Translations under genes and position numbers: made by a program | Notes under the pieces: model-generated | The model's database searches: none | Told to the model about the DNA's origin: nothing | The model's input: the letters and a program-made list of their open reading frames with translations, nothing else | IMG/VR virus record: IMGVR_UViG_3300009285_003948 | Span: 1-33,858 of that record | Length of the DNA: 33,858 nt | Strand: one strand, 5' to 3' | From: a virus | Shown: one piece after another, positions 24,410 to 33,622 of the stretch | Numbering within the stretch: position 1 is the first letter of the stretch | How the letters are laid out: each line of letters starts with the position of its first letter

Positions 24410-25414
24410 ATGACCACAATTACTACCGTCACGATGGCGGATGCAATCAAAACCGCGTATGAGAAGCGCTTGCTCTCTCGTGCCATCCCTCGTTATGTTC
24501 ATGGCCGCTGGGCTGTTCGCGCCCGCATTTCAAAATACGGCTCTTATGAGGTTCGTAAATACGGATCTCTCTCAGCCCAGACCACGCAGCTAACCCAGGG
24601 TACCACGCCTGCGGAAACCACCGCGCCAACCCCCACCTTGATCACCATCACCCCCGCCTTTTACGGCGCCTGGATGGGGTTCACTGATCTCGTGGATCTG
24701 ATGAACTATGATCCGATCCTGTCCGAAATGTCCAGCATCCTGGGTGAGCAGACTGGTCTGACCGCTGACACCTTGGTGCGCAACGAATTAGTGACCAACG
24801 CTACTATTGACTACTCCGGTGGTCAATCAGCGGTTGGTACTCTCACCAGCCCAACCCATGATCTCAGCTACACTGATATCATCAAGAACTATGCTGCGCT
24901 AGAAGCTGAGTCTGCTCTGCCTGTGGATGGGGAGGATTTTATTCTTATTCTCCACCCCCACAGCTATGCAACACTGATGCTCGATCCAACCTTTGTCAAC
25001 CTGATGATTCAGGAAGCCCCCAACACCGCTATCCGCAACGGCTACATTGGCCGGTTGCTGCGTATGAAGATCTATGTCAGCGCCAATGTGACTGAATGGG
25101 CTGATGTTGGTGCCGGTGGCACCACAGATGTATATGCCGCGATCTTCATTGGTCGTGAATCATACGGCATCCTCGGGTTGACTGGCTATCCTGAAGCTGC
25201 AAGTGTTGACAACCAGGGGCCGGATGGTCGCCCGTTGACCGGTCAGCGCATCAAGGCTGTTGAAGTAATCGTGAAGCCGGTTGGTTCAGCCGGTGCTGCC
25301 GATCCTCTCAACCAGCGTGGCTCTCTGGCCTGGAAGCTAGCTCTCACTCCCAAGGTGCTGAATAGTGCCTGGATCCGGGTTGTCAAGCACACCAATGTCT
25401 TCAGTAACCTGTAA
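24410..25414 (+). CDS. Major capsid protein, N4-gp56 family type
   Basis: 334 residues, ATG with CGGAGG upstream. The start TTVTMADAIKTAYEKRLLSR and AIPRYVHGRW, then SKYGSYEVRKYGSLSAQTTQ, LTQGTTPAETTAPT, GFTDLVDLMNYDPI and LGEQTGLTADTLVRNEL follow the order I know from the N4-gp56 family of HK97-fold capsid proteins (arm, E-loop-like segment, spine helix, P-domain). The C-terminal half holds beta strands with GRESYGILGLTG and IKAVEVIVKPVGSAGAADPL, also typical. It forms the icosahedral shell. Scaffold precedes it and decoration-like proteins follow. Codon use favours C in wobble places more than neighbours, fitting high expression. Confidence 0.88.
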   Translation: MTTITTVTMADAIKTAYEKRLLSRAIPRYVHGRWAVRARISKYGSYEVRKYGSLSAQTTQLTQGTTPAETTAPTPTLITITPAFYGAWMGFTDLVDLMNYDPILSEMSSILGEQTGLTADTLVRNELVTNATIDYSGGQSAVGTLTSPTHDLSYTDIIKNYAALEAESALPVDGEDFILILHPHSYATLMLDPTFVNLMIQEAPNTAIRNGYIGRLLRMKIYVSANVTEWADVGAGGTTDVYAAIFIGRESYGILGLTGYPEAASVDNQGPDGRPLTGQRIKAVEVIVKPVGSAGAADPLNQRGSLAWKLALTPKVLNSAWIRVVKHTNVFSNL

Positions 25415-25439
25415 ACCCGCGTGATTGGAGGATAATCAC

Positions 25440-25874
25440 ATGACTATCATACTGAAAAAGGCTCCTCGTTTTGCGCCGGGTGCACAGGTGGCTGATATGC
25501 TGCGGGACTCCACGCGCGTTGTGAAGTGCGCCCTTGTCCCCGCACCTACTACATCTCCTGCAGTTGTCACGGTGTGTAAAGTTCCAGCCAACACAGTCAT
25601 TCTGGGTACTCTGCTGGAAGTTGTGACTGCGTTTTCGTCAACTGGTGCGTTGACGGCAACTGTAGGAGATACCGGCGCTGCCGCTGTACTGGGCAGTTTC
25701 ACGTCTGGCAACCTTAGCTCCATTGGATTTGTTGCGGCATTGGGTGGTAAGAACTACACTGCTGATAAGAACATCAATGTTACTATCACCAATGCCTCGG
25801 CTGCCGGTGGAGTTGGATCACTGCGCCTGTGGTTACTCTACAGCACAGACTCAGATCAGCAATCCGTTGGATAA
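25440..25874 (+). CDS. Decoration-like capsid accessory protein A, 144 aa
   Basis: The frame opens at a TTG (25425) inside the ribosome binding site; the real start is ATG 25440, with TTGGAGG nine bases upstream. The body is a beta-sandwich-like, Ala/Thr/Val/Gly-rich sequence with VCKVPANTVILGTLLEVVTA followed by TATVGDT, and ends LRLWLLYSTDSDQQSVG. The next gene has the same plan, so the two look like diverged duplicates. Small proteins of this kind directly after the capsid gene usually decorate the shell surface. Confidence 0.7.
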   Translation: MTIILKKAPRFAPGAQVADMLRDSTRVVKCALVPAPTTSPAVVTVCKVPANTVILGTLLEVVTAFSSTGALTATVGDTGAAAVLGSFTSGNLSSIGFVAALGGKNYTADKNINVTITNASAAGGVGSLRLWLLYSTDSDQQSVG

Positions 25875-25885
25875 TGAGGTGACAA

Positions 25886-26332
25886 ATGGCTAAAACTTTT
25901 CCCGTAATTGGAACTTTCATCATGGATCACGATGATCCCGCCCCGCTCAAAGTGCTCAAAGTATCAGTTGGGGCTGCGGCTGGTAATGATGTTGTGGTCG
26001 GCGCTGCTGGCGTCTATCCAGTCATTACCGTACCAGCTGGATTCATCATCCATGAAGTCCTATCCCGTGTAGCAGTTGCCTGGACAGCTTCACTGACAGC
26101 CACCCTGGGTGATGTTGCCAGTGCCGCCGGTTTCATGGCCTCGGCTGACATTGCTCCACAGACTGCAGTTACTACTGGCATTTTCGTTTCCTCGAAAGCG
26201 GCTGCTGAAGCCTACGCCAACGGTAAACTGTATCTTACTGAGCAGGTCATCAACTTGACCACAGCAGCGGCTACGGCTGCAGCCGGTCAGATGGATCTCT
26301 ATTTCCTGTACTCTGTGGCAGGAGAAAACTAA
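25886..26332 (+). CDS. Decoration-like capsid accessory protein B, 148 aa
   Basis: ATG 25886 with TGAGGTGACAA upstream, 11 bases after protein A. It shares with A the pattern ITVPAGFIIHEVLSRVAVAW then LTATLGDVASAAGF, and the ending MDLYFLYSVAGEN parallels LRLWLLYSTDS. Length is nearly equal. This supports a tandem duplication with divergence, perhaps giving two kinds of subunit at different capsid positions. A strong hairpin follows 12 bases after the stop. Confidence 0.7.
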   Translation: MAKTFPVIGTFIMDHDDPAPLKVLKVSVGAAAGNDVVVGAAGVYPVITVPAGFIIHEVLSRVAVAWTASLTATLGDVASAAGFMASADIAPQTAVTTGIFVSSKAAAEAYANGKLYLTEQVINLTTAAATAAAGQMDLYFLYSVAGEN

Positions 26333-26344
26333 TCGGTACTAAAT

Positions 26345-26371
26345 TAGGGCGGGGTCAAAAGCCCCGCCCTA
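26345..26371 (+). terminator. GC-rich hairpin after the capsid cluster
   Basis: Ten-base arms (TAGGGCGGGG at 26345-26354 and CCCCGCCCTA at 26362-26371) with loop TCAAAAG. The stem is very stable but no T-run follows, only ACATTCAT. It may be a partial terminator or a 3'-end stabiliser that keeps capsid transcripts abundant while some transcription passes on to the tail genes. Confidence 0.65.
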
Positions 26372-26429
26372 CATTCATACGATCATCTTCACACATGTGG
26401 GATGGTCTCCTATTGGGTGGAGGTGAGAA

Positions 26430-27224
26430 ATGGGTTCAAGTAAACGACTAAGCAAAATTGAACAGGCGCAACGTGAAGCAGAAATGCTCAATGCACAAGT
26501 GCGCTCCGATGGAGTAAACGAAGCACCGGTTGTTCAAGATTTGTTATCTGAAAATTTTTCAGTGGTCAGCAATACTGATGCACTGAAAATTGCACTGTCA
26601 CTGCAGGAATTAGTGCGCGGTCAGAATTCCATGCTCAGCTTGGTGCAAGGCCAGGGTGAGGCTATCACCAAGCTGACCGAGCGCATGAACAAAATGGACA
26701 AGGATGCCCAACGTTGGGAGCAAGATCGCGCCGGGTTTCTAAACAGTGTCCAGGAAAAAGCCGACAAGTTGAAGATCATTGACCCCGAGAAAAAAGCCAA
26801 GCTGATCGCCAACGCAGGCAAACAGGTACAACAAGAAATCCAAAAAGCAATGGCCACCAAAGCCACTGATGACATTCAATTTGGGGCCTGGATGGACAAC
26901 CAACCCAAAGTAACTGTTACTTCGATGGGCAAACCCACAACTGTAAATCAAGCCGGGGTGATCACTGTGGTAATGGAACCTGAAGTTATTCGCATTCGTA
27001 CCCGCCAATGGGTACTGCCACCCGGCATACCTGTAGATGTTCCTCAGCCTGTGGCCGAGGAATTCTATGCACGACAAAAAATAGATCAGGAAACTAACGA
27101 GCGCAAGAAAATTCTCAATGCCAATGCACCGCTGGACAATGTGGTCATGGCCCAAAAGTGGGGAGAAATTAGCCAAAAATTTGGCTCTCAAACTGAGATA
27201 ATGATGGCTGAAGATAGAGGCTAA
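26430..27224 (+). CDS. Coiled-coil virion-associated protein, 264 aa
   Basis: ATG 26430 with GGTGGAGGTGAG upstream. The N-terminal 130 residues are helical and charged with coiled-coil character (KLTERMNKMDKDAQRWEQDR). A middle beta segment (PKVTVTSMGKPTTVNQAGVI) and IRTRQWVLPPGIPVDVPQPV follow, then a helical tail. It lies between capsid and connector genes. I recall similar uncharacterised proteins from phage structural clusters but can give no function. A head-completion or core role is possible. Confidence 0.65.
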   Translation: MGSSKRLSKIEQAQREAEMLNAQVRSDGVNEAPVVQDLLSENFSVVSNTDALKIALSLQELVRGQNSMLSLVQGQGEAITKLTERMNKMDKDAQRWEQDRAGFLNSVQEKADKLKIIDPEKKAKLIANAGKQVQQEIQKAMATKATDDIQFGAWMDNQPKVTVTSMGKPTTVNQAGVITVVMEPEVIRIRTRQWVLPPGIPVDVPQPVAEEFYARQKIDQETNERKKILNANAPLDNVVMAQKWGEISQKFGSQTEIMMAEDRG

Positions 27225-27226
27225 CT

Positions 27227-28366
27227 ATGACCAGACCAACCAACACCCGCACCACATTACGCCGCGCTGTTGCCATGCGGTTGATGATGCCGTTTGCTCG
27301 CAGGGTAGCGGCTGGTTTCTCGGATGCTACCAGCGGGTCAACCAGTATGTTGTTTGATTTACTGGTGTTATCCCAACCCTGGGATTTCTGGAAGGGGCAG
27401 TGGATGTTCTTTCCAACAACTGGGGAAGTAAGACAAATTCTAACATCCAGCCCACAAACCAAAGGAGTGCAATTCGAGTACCCACTAGCCGCCACAGTGT
27501 CAGCTGGATTAGATTATGAAATTCATTCTGTATTCAACGCCATTGAAATTCACGAAGCAATCAACCAGGCCATTCTATCTAGTTATCCATCCTTCTTTGA
27601 GACCGTGGAAGACCAATCCATTGTGATCTGTGAAGACAAAATGGAATATGATCTCACGGCAATTACGCCTGCGGTTGGGCTGGTGCATGAAGTAGCACTA
27701 GAGCGGCCCGTGAATGGTCTGTTCACAACAGTGAGTTCAGACACATACGCAGGTGGAGTAGAAACCATTACGCTTCCAGCCGGAACTGATCTGTCACCAG
27801 TGTCTGCCGGATGGTACGTGTCAATTTATGATGGGGCTGGCAAGGGCATTGCGAAGATCATCACCGAAGTAAACAATACCTTGAAGACCGTAAAATTTGC
27901 ATCCGCTACTGATCCTGGACTGACCAGCACATCCAAGTGTTCGCTGTGGGATCCAAACGATCAACAATTAGACTGGTATCGGATGAAGTATGTGCACTTC
28001 AGTTCCAAGGAATGGCCATCTAGCCTGCGGCTTTATTCACCCATCCGAAGTTATGTTGGTAGTCGGTTACGCATCAAGCATTCTACCATGCCATCCATTT
28101 TGAGTACCGAAGCATCTACTACAGTGGTACCGAAGGAATACATCATAGCCAAAGCCATTTCGATTTTGGCTGGATCCCGCATTGGGGACAACCGGGTTGA
28201 CCGTCAGCGCTATGCCATTATGCAAGACATCTATGAGAAGGAAGCAGAAGCTTTCAAAACCCAAAACTTCTTCCGGCTGCCGGATTCAGAATTATTTATG
28301 GAAGGCAGAGACTCCAGCCACCTTTCCGAATTCGATCCGCTGGGCGATCCTCTTGGTTGGAGATAA
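27227..28366 (+). CDS. Head-tail connector (adaptor)-like protein, 379 aa
   Basis: ATG 27227 with GAGG seven bases upstream, two bases after the previous stop. The plan fits gatekeeper or adaptor proteins: an N-terminal helical part containing AIEIHEAINQAILSSYPSFF, a beta-rich insertion (about 130-260), then a C-terminal helix bundle, PKEYIIAKAISILAGSRIGD and RQRYAIMQDIYEKEAEAFK, which in such proteins packs against the portal. It precedes a large beta-rich protein, the order seen for tail tube A and nozzle genes in short-tailed phages. The role is by analogy; no specific family is recognised. Confidence 0.6.
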   Translation: MTRPTNTRTTLRRAVAMRLMMPFARRVAAGFSDATSGSTSMLFDLLVLSQPWDFWKGQWMFFPTTGEVRQILTSSPQTKGVQFEYPLAATVSAGLDYEIHSVFNAIEIHEAINQAILSSYPSFFETVEDQSIVICEDKMEYDLTAITPAVGLVHEVALERPVNGLFTTVSSDTYAGGVETITLPAGTDLSPVSAGWYVSIYDGAGKGIAKIITEVNNTLKTVKFASATDPGLTSTSKCSLWDPNDQQLDWYRMKYVHFSSKEWPSSLRLYSPIRSYVGSRLRIKHSTMPSILSTEASTTVVPKEYIIAKAISILAGSRIGDNRVDRQRYAIMQDIYEKEAEAFKTQNFFRLPDSELFMEGRDSSHLSEFDPLGDPLGWR

Positions 28367-28369
28367 GCC

Positions 28370-30385
28370 GTGGATCCACTTGGTGATATTAGGATAAATG
28401 GCAAGCCTTATCGGATAGATTTATCATCTTATAGGGACAAAGACCTGGCAGATTTCAGCCCACGCGCGGCGGTTGCGGGTGGATCTGTGGCGCAGTCTGA
28501 ACTCATGCTCTACCAGCCATTGTACATTACGGACTGGCGACATGGGTTTGGCTTTACTTGGAACACAGACGCCATGGGGTACATGCACTCCATGGGTAAT
28601 ATTGACACCCGACAGCCGGGCATTGCCATGTTATTTTCGGCAAAAGATGAAACTACCCTACCACAGGACTCGGGCAACAATAACAAATTAGGCATCGTAA
28701 AATTCAATGGCGACCTGTACACCTGGGGGCCTGCCGGGGTGCATAAGCTGAGTATTTCTGGCACGCCGGTGTGGTCACTCATCTTTGCAGGCGCCGTAAA
28801 CTATGCCATGGTCACGAATACTTACCTGTTTTTCTGCCCTGATGGTGGTCAAATGAAAAAGATGACCACCGCTGGAGTGATAACAGATGCCGGTATAGAT
28901 ACTGCAGATGATTTCAAGTGGCTGATCATGCACAAAGGCGAAGCCTATGCCGGTGAAGACAGCACCAGTTTAGTGCATTACGCTTCGGCTGATGATCTCA
29001 GTGACATGGAAGGCGGGGCCACAGACGAAGGAAAGATACCCTGCGGGTTCGGTGGTTTTGGGACTCTGGGTGCCGTGTCATTTGGTAATGAGTTGTATGT
29101 ATTTCGGCGAGATGGTGTGTATGTAGTTGGCACAGATAAGATAGGCCGCCGTATATTAGATTATTCCAGCGAAGCCACCAGTGACAATTTCACCGGCAAG
29201 GCAATCTTCAATGGCTACTTGTATTACAGTGTCAGGAACAAAATCTACCAGTGGAACGGTTCTCGGGTTGTAGATGTCACCCCGCCCCGCATGTCTGACC
29301 AATTCCCTTACTCGGAGTTGCGGGCAATTGGGCCGATGGTAGTAGCCAACAATTTCCTGTATATGATGGCCAATTGGGTAAATTATCCGATGGATTCTAA
29401 CATTCCGGGGATCGGAAGCCAGGGTATGTACACTTCGCTGTTCTGTTTTGACGGGGTGGGCTGGCACAAACTACTGGATTTCTCGACCTCAGGTGGGCAA
29501 CCGCAATACAGCTCCATGTTCGTGGATGGTGATCAAACCATACTGTATTACTTTTTATCCAACAGCACCGCAGCCAATAGCAAATTTGGAAAAATGCAGC
29601 TTGGCGTTACCAACATTGCATCCAGACCTCACCCCACGACTGGTACTAATGTTCTAATATCCAGCCGTTTGGATATGGGTTTTCGCCGGGTGGACAAATT
29701 CTCTCCAAGCATTTTGATTGAGGCTTCCAACATACTGAAAGCTGGAGGAGCCACTGATCGCTGGCTGACGATCAGTGCCCTGATGATGGGCAAGGGTGCG
29801 AGTGAAACTTCTGGGGACAGACTGCAATATTTTGTATTGGGCACAATCACACGCAATGGTGTGACTGAATTGAATTTCCCTGGAGTTTCCAGTGCTAGTG
29901 ATGGATACCAAAGGCTACACACAGAGGGACTATCTGTATGGAATCCCACCCAACCGAGCGATCCCAAACAGTGGAGCGCACCCAGAACTGCTACTGTGCC
30001 AATGGGAGTTTATAAGTATGTCATTCTAATTGTTCAATTCCACACCAACAACTCTGACCAAAGCCCCATCTTGGAAGGAATGACATTGCGCTTTTTGCTG
30101 CGCCCGGATGTGTTCTATGGCTACAATTTCAACGTGGTAGCTGCCACTCATTCATTGTATGGAGACAACCCGGACTCGCGCACAGCTGGAGAAATCATCC
30201 AAGAATTGAAAATGCTGCGCAATTCAAAACACCCAGTGGAATTTATAGACATTTATGGGTTGATACACACAGTGTATGTCAGTTCGGTGACAAACACAGG
30301 TGTGGAACGACATGAAGATTCGGATACTGGTGCCATGCGCAACATTGAAACTCTGTGTAATCTGAATCTGGTGGAAGTGCGCTAA
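28370..30385 (+). CDS. Beta-rich tail nozzle/hub-like protein, 671 aa
   Basis: GTG start at 28370 with GGAGATAA upstream, three bases after the previous stop. Residues about 90-420 repeat a short strand pattern with blade-like segments: KFNGDLYTWGPAGVHKL, SFGNELYVFRRDGVYVV, IFNGYLYYSVRNKIYQW, VANNFLYMMANWV. That is what a beta-propeller looks like, as in the nozzle proteins of podovirus tails. The C-terminal part is again beta-rich with LRFLLRPDVFYGYNFNVVA. It likely forms the tail tube tip through which DNA leaves. ATG of the next gene overlaps the stop (TAATG). Confidence 0.65.
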   Translation: MDPLGDIRINGKPYRIDLSSYRDKDLADFSPRAAVAGGSVAQSELMLYQPLYITDWRHGFGFTWNTDAMGYMHSMGNIDTRQPGIAMLFSAKDETTLPQDSGNNNKLGIVKFNGDLYTWGPAGVHKLSISGTPVWSLIFAGAVNYAMVTNTYLFFCPDGGQMKKMTTAGVITDAGIDTADDFKWLIMHKGEAYAGEDSTSLVHYASADDLSDMEGGATDEGKIPCGFGGFGTLGAVSFGNELYVFRRDGVYVVGTDKIGRRILDYSSEATSDNFTGKAIFNGYLYYSVRNKIYQWNGSRVVDVTPPRMSDQFPYSELRAIGPMVVANNFLYMMANWVNYPMDSNIPGIGSQGMYTSLFCFDGVGWHKLLDFSTSGGQPQYSSMFVDGDQTILYYFLSNSTAANSKFGKMQLGVTNIASRPHPTTGTNVLISSRLDMGFRRVDKFSPSILIEASNILKAGGATDRWLTISALMMGKGASETSGDRLQYFVLGTITRNGVTELNFPGVSSASDGYQRLHTEGLSVWNPTQPSDPKQWSAPRTATVPMGVYKYVILIVQFHTNNSDQSPILEGMTLRFLLRPDVFYGYNFNVVAATHSLYGDNPDSRTAGEIIQELKMLRNSKHPVEFIDIYGLIHTVYVSSVTNTGVERHEDSDTGAMRNIETLCNLNLVEVR

Positions 30386-31083
30386 TGCCACTTACCAGAA
30401 TTCGCACGCCACGCTACATCAAGCCCAGCACAAAGGGAAAGCAGACGCGGATACGAATTCCCCAGCCGGAAGAACGTCCGTTGACATTGCGCAAGCGTGA
30501 TGTTGCTCTATGGAACCAGATCAACTTGGAGCCGTGGTGGTTTACCCTGCACCGGCGCGGCGTGAAGCGTCCAAAGATTGGGGAAGATCCACTTGAAGCC
30601 AGAGCTGTATCCAAAAGCCAGGTCAATGGAACGCTGCCCGAGAGGATCGTATATGCTTACTTAGTCAACAGACTGAGATTGGTAAGTGGACTTGACTTTG
30701 ATTTCCAAAGTTCGCAAAACGGCGGGCGGCTAGAACTTGGTGGCATTGTCGCCGATTTCCTCTTCCCAATGATGCGAATAGTTATTCAGGTGCAAGGGCC
30801 TACCCATGACACGCTGCTGCGCTCGAAGAAAGATACTGAGCAAGAAGGAACGCTGGCTGAAATGGGCTACATGGTATTTGCCCTGGATGACGACACCATC
30901 TACAACGAATATTTGTTCGAAGAATGGATGCGCCGGGCATTTGGTTTGGCTAATGGCATAGGTGGATCGGGTGGTGCTTATGGCCCACATGAGTCCAGCA
31001 TGGATTGGTGGGTAATGATCCTGGCCAGAGTAAAGGACATAGAAAATTTATACTATAGGACATTCCATTTTGGAGGACTATGA
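30385..31083 (+). CDS. PD-(D/E)XK/Vsr-like protein with altered active site, 232 aa
   Basis: Overlaps its neighbours at both ends. Residues 82-170 follow the Vsr/DUF559 type of the PD-(D/E)XK fold: Glu86 in GTLPERIVYAYL, Asp124 in GGIVADF, then IVIQVQGPTHDT (132-143), then a helix and GYMVFALDDD. The usual core is VIEVDG-x2-H; here both charged positions are glutamine (Gln135, Gln137), while Asp124 and His141 remain. This suggests a non-cutting, structural or DNA-binding descendant, or a shifted active site. The front (1-80) is basic (RTPRYIKPSTKGKQTRIRIP). It sits between nozzle-like and fibre genes, so a virion role is likely. Confidence 0.65.
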   Translation: MPLTRIRTPRYIKPSTKGKQTRIRIPQPEERPLTLRKRDVALWNQINLEPWWFTLHRRGVKRPKIGEDPLEARAVSKSQVNGTLPERIVYAYLVNRLRLVSGLDFDFQSSQNGGRLELGGIVADFLFPMMRIVIQVQGPTHDTLLRSKKDTEQEGTLAEMGYMVFALDDDTIYNEYLFEEWMRRAFGLANGIGGSGGAYGPHESSMDWWVMILARVKDIENLYYRTFHFGGL

Positions 31084-33590
31084 CCACTGAAGAAGATGTC
31101 CTTGCATTATTACAAAAGATTGAAGCCGATCTGGTCAACTTGCCCAAGACATTATTGTTGGGAGCCAATCAGATTGTAATAGTCACCGGCCTGTCTGATC
31201 TTTCCGAGAGCTTGGGCATGATCCAAGCGGGCGAATTCAGGTCAGGAAACAGATTGGAAATAGGTAGTGGCTTTTCTGGGATGCGCACAGCCTACCCGCC
31301 CATGACTTACAATCTTGGGGCCACTCCAACCTTATGGAACCTGGTTGGAGTCAATGCAGATGTATTGCAGTTTGGGGTGCGAGCCAGTGATGGCACATTA
31401 GTGGCGGGTGGGGGTGCTGTGGTGCTAAGCTCATCCGGCATATCAGCTATTGCTGGAACTATTGGTGGTTGGACGATTGGAGCTACCACCCTTACAGGCG
31501 GACAGGTAAAACTGGATTCTGCAGGGATCATCAACGTTGGATTAGTAAACGGCATCATTGTCGATGGGGCAAACCAGAACATTCGTTCGGCCAGCTTCGC
31601 TGCGGACAGTTCGGGCTGGCGCATTTTGAGTGACGGTTCAGCAGAATTCAATAATGTCAATGTTCGGGGAGAAATCACTGCTGCTGTGATGACATACAAT
31701 GTCATTCAAGCATTCGCCGGGAGTATGGGAGTGATGAAATCGGCGGGCGTGGTGCGGGATGATGTTACTGTTCAAGTGTCCACACCGTTCGATATTACTG
31801 TTCAGGATCCGGCAGTTGGACACATGGCAGTGTTTGCTGTGGGTGACTTCCTACGCATGAAGTTGGGCTGGACTGATACCTGGTTTTTGGTAAATTCAGT
31901 CACTGACAACACCACATACTACACCTACAATGTTACTAGGCAAAGTGGCACATCTGGAAATATTATCAAGGCTGGATCTTCACTGATAGATTATGGAATA
32001 TCCAATGACGGCTTCCTCTATATGACAGCCGATGGCACCTATAGCCCATATTTTGCAGTAAAAACCCATGCCGGTGCGCCCTGGACTACCACAACTGAGC
32101 ATCTTCGTCTAGGAAATTTGAACAGTTGGAAATGGCACGCGGCATCTGATCACTACGGCATTGGCATTGGTTCTGGTGTAGCCGGATTGTCTTATGATCC
32201 CACGAACGGGTTAGACATACGGGCCAACAATGCCGCCTTATTGACTATTACGAATTTAGGTGCCGCAACTTTGGTTGGGTACTTGAGATTGTCGGGTGCA
32301 TCTGCATCTCTGGCTATAGGTGCCACACCACCGACCAGTAGAACGGCGGGCACAGGTTTATGGTTGGATCAAATTGCTTTATCTGTGCTTGAGACAAATG
32401 TGGAACGTGTGCGTGTTGGTGATCTAAATGGCAATTGGGGCTATGCGGCTGCAACCTGGGGTATGGCCATTGGCCAATACGCGGCAAGTAAACCCAACAT
32501 TACTATTGACCCAACCAACGGACTGCGCATTCGCAGCTACAGCACAGATGTTCTGAAGTTCGACGTGTCCGGCAATGCGATTATTAGTGGCAAGCTGCTG
32601 ATGAACCAGGCAGCATCGGCTATTGCCATTGGCACCACACCACCCACCAGCGCAACGGCCGGCACGGGCATCTGGATTGATCGTACCGGGCTGTATGGCC
32701 TCAATGCCAGCGTGCAGCAGGCCTACATCAATTCAATTGGAGAGTTTCTTGCTGGGGCCGGTAAAGTAAAAATAAATGACGATGGCATACAAATCACTGC
32801 CACAACGGAAACACCCGACGATGTTGGTGGAGTAGCATCGGCCATCAAATGGAGCAACGAGGTAGTGATTTCTGCATACAACTCGGGGACTTCCAGTGTT
32901 TTGTATATTAGATCGGACGGTTATGCCGGTTACGCGAATGGCGCAATTCTGCTGACAACTAATGCACCATTTGCAACTGGTGGTCCATATATATCATTAG
33001 ACGGCGCAACTAATTACCTTTTGCTTTCAGGCGGAGGGAGCGTTAACATTTCGTCAGGAGCAAGTGCTGCTGACAGAGTACAAATTTATTCTTTCAATGG
33101 ATTACAACTCAATGAAATAGGCTCAGTGGTCACTCCGCCAGCAAGTTACGGAACCATATATGCCAAAACAGACAGCAATCTTTATTTCAAGAATGGCGCT
33201 AGTACAGAGTTCAAACTCAATGAGCGATGGACTTATTTGGAATCTCCGCTTACCTCAACCGCCTGGGATGGGGATGCCAGATCAACCACAGCCAAAACGG
33301 TAATTGATTTGTCGGCGGTGTTTGGCGTACCGGATAACATCAAGGCAGTGCTTTTGTTGGTCGCAGTACGCGACAGCGCCTCAGCCACGACAGAAACATA
33401 CCTTATTTTAGGCCCGACAATCTCCAATTTTGCTGGCATGGGCGTTGAGCCACATTCTGTAAATGACCGTATGCAACGTGAAACCGTTGTTGTGCCTTGC
33501 AATGCCGATGGAGATATTTACTATCAGATTAGTGCAAGCGGAGCAAGTACATTTGATGTTTGGATTCAAATCTGGGGCTACTACATCTAG
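31080..33590 (+). CDS. Receptor-binding tail fibre/spike, 836 aa
   Basis: ATG 31080 with GGAGG upstream, overlapping the previous stop. A short helical N-terminus (MTTEEDVLALLQKIEADLV) probably attaches to the particle. Then a beta-rich shaft: GTIGGWTIGATTLTGGQVKL and SFAADSSGWRILSDGSAEFN are typical fibre phrases. A 104-residue repeat occupies about 342-550. The last 120 residues (from ERWTYLESPLTSTAWDGDAR to FDVWIQIWGYYI) form a distinct module I recall at the ends of other phage fibres, probably the receptor-binding head. No hydrolase motif seen. Confidence 0.8.
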   Translation: MTTEEDVLALLQKIEADLVNLPKTLLLGANQIVIVTGLSDLSESLGMIQAGEFRSGNRLEIGSGFSGMRTAYPPMTYNLGATPTLWNLVGVNADVLQFGVRASDGTLVAGGGAVVLSSSGISAIAGTIGGWTIGATTLTGGQVKLDSAGIINVGLVNGIIVDGANQNIRSASFAADSSGWRILSDGSAEFNNVNVRGEITAAVMTYNVIQAFAGSMGVMKSAGVVRDDVTVQVSTPFDITVQDPAVGHMAVFAVGDFLRMKLGWTDTWFLVNSVTDNTTYYTYNVTRQSGTSGNIIKAGSSLIDYGISNDGFLYMTADGTYSPYFAVKTHAGAPWTTTTEHLRLGNLNSWKWHAASDHYGIGIGSGVAGLSYDPTNGLDIRANNAALLTITNLGAATLVGYLRLSGASASLAIGATPPTSRTAGTGLWLDQIALSVLETNVERVRVGDLNGNWGYAAATWGMAIGQYAASKPNITIDPTNGLRIRSYSTDVLKFDVSGNAIISGKLLMNQAASAIAIGTTPPTSATAGTGIWIDRTGLYGLNASVQQAYINSIGEFLAGAGKVKINDDGIQITATTETPDDVGGVASAIKWSNEVVISAYNSGTSSVLYIRSDGYAGYANGAILLTTNAPFATGGPYISLDGATNYLLLSGGGSVNISSGASAADRVQIYSFNGLQLNEIGSVVTPPASYGTIYAKTDSNLYFKNGASTEFKLNERWTYLESPLTSTAWDGDARSTTAKTVIDLSAVFGVPDNIKAVLLLVAVRDSASATTETYLILGPTISNFAGMGVEPHSVNDRMQRETVVVPCNADGDIYYQISASGASTFDVWIQIWGYYI
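32105..32728 (+). repeat. Two 312-bp in-frame repeats in the fibre gene
   Basis: The codons for DPTNGL occur at 32196 and again at 32508, exactly 312 bases apart. Around them the same order recurs: LRLGNLNSWKW / VRVGDLNGNWG, YGIGIG / WGMAIG, DPTNGLDIR / DPTNGLRIR, AIGATPPTSRTAGTGLWLD / AIGTTPPTSATAGTGIWID. The DNA has diverged, so this is an old duplication of a shaft unit. Confidence 0.75.
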
Positions 33591-33622
33591 TTATCAACCG
33601 GTTTGCCGGACAAGGAGAGAAC

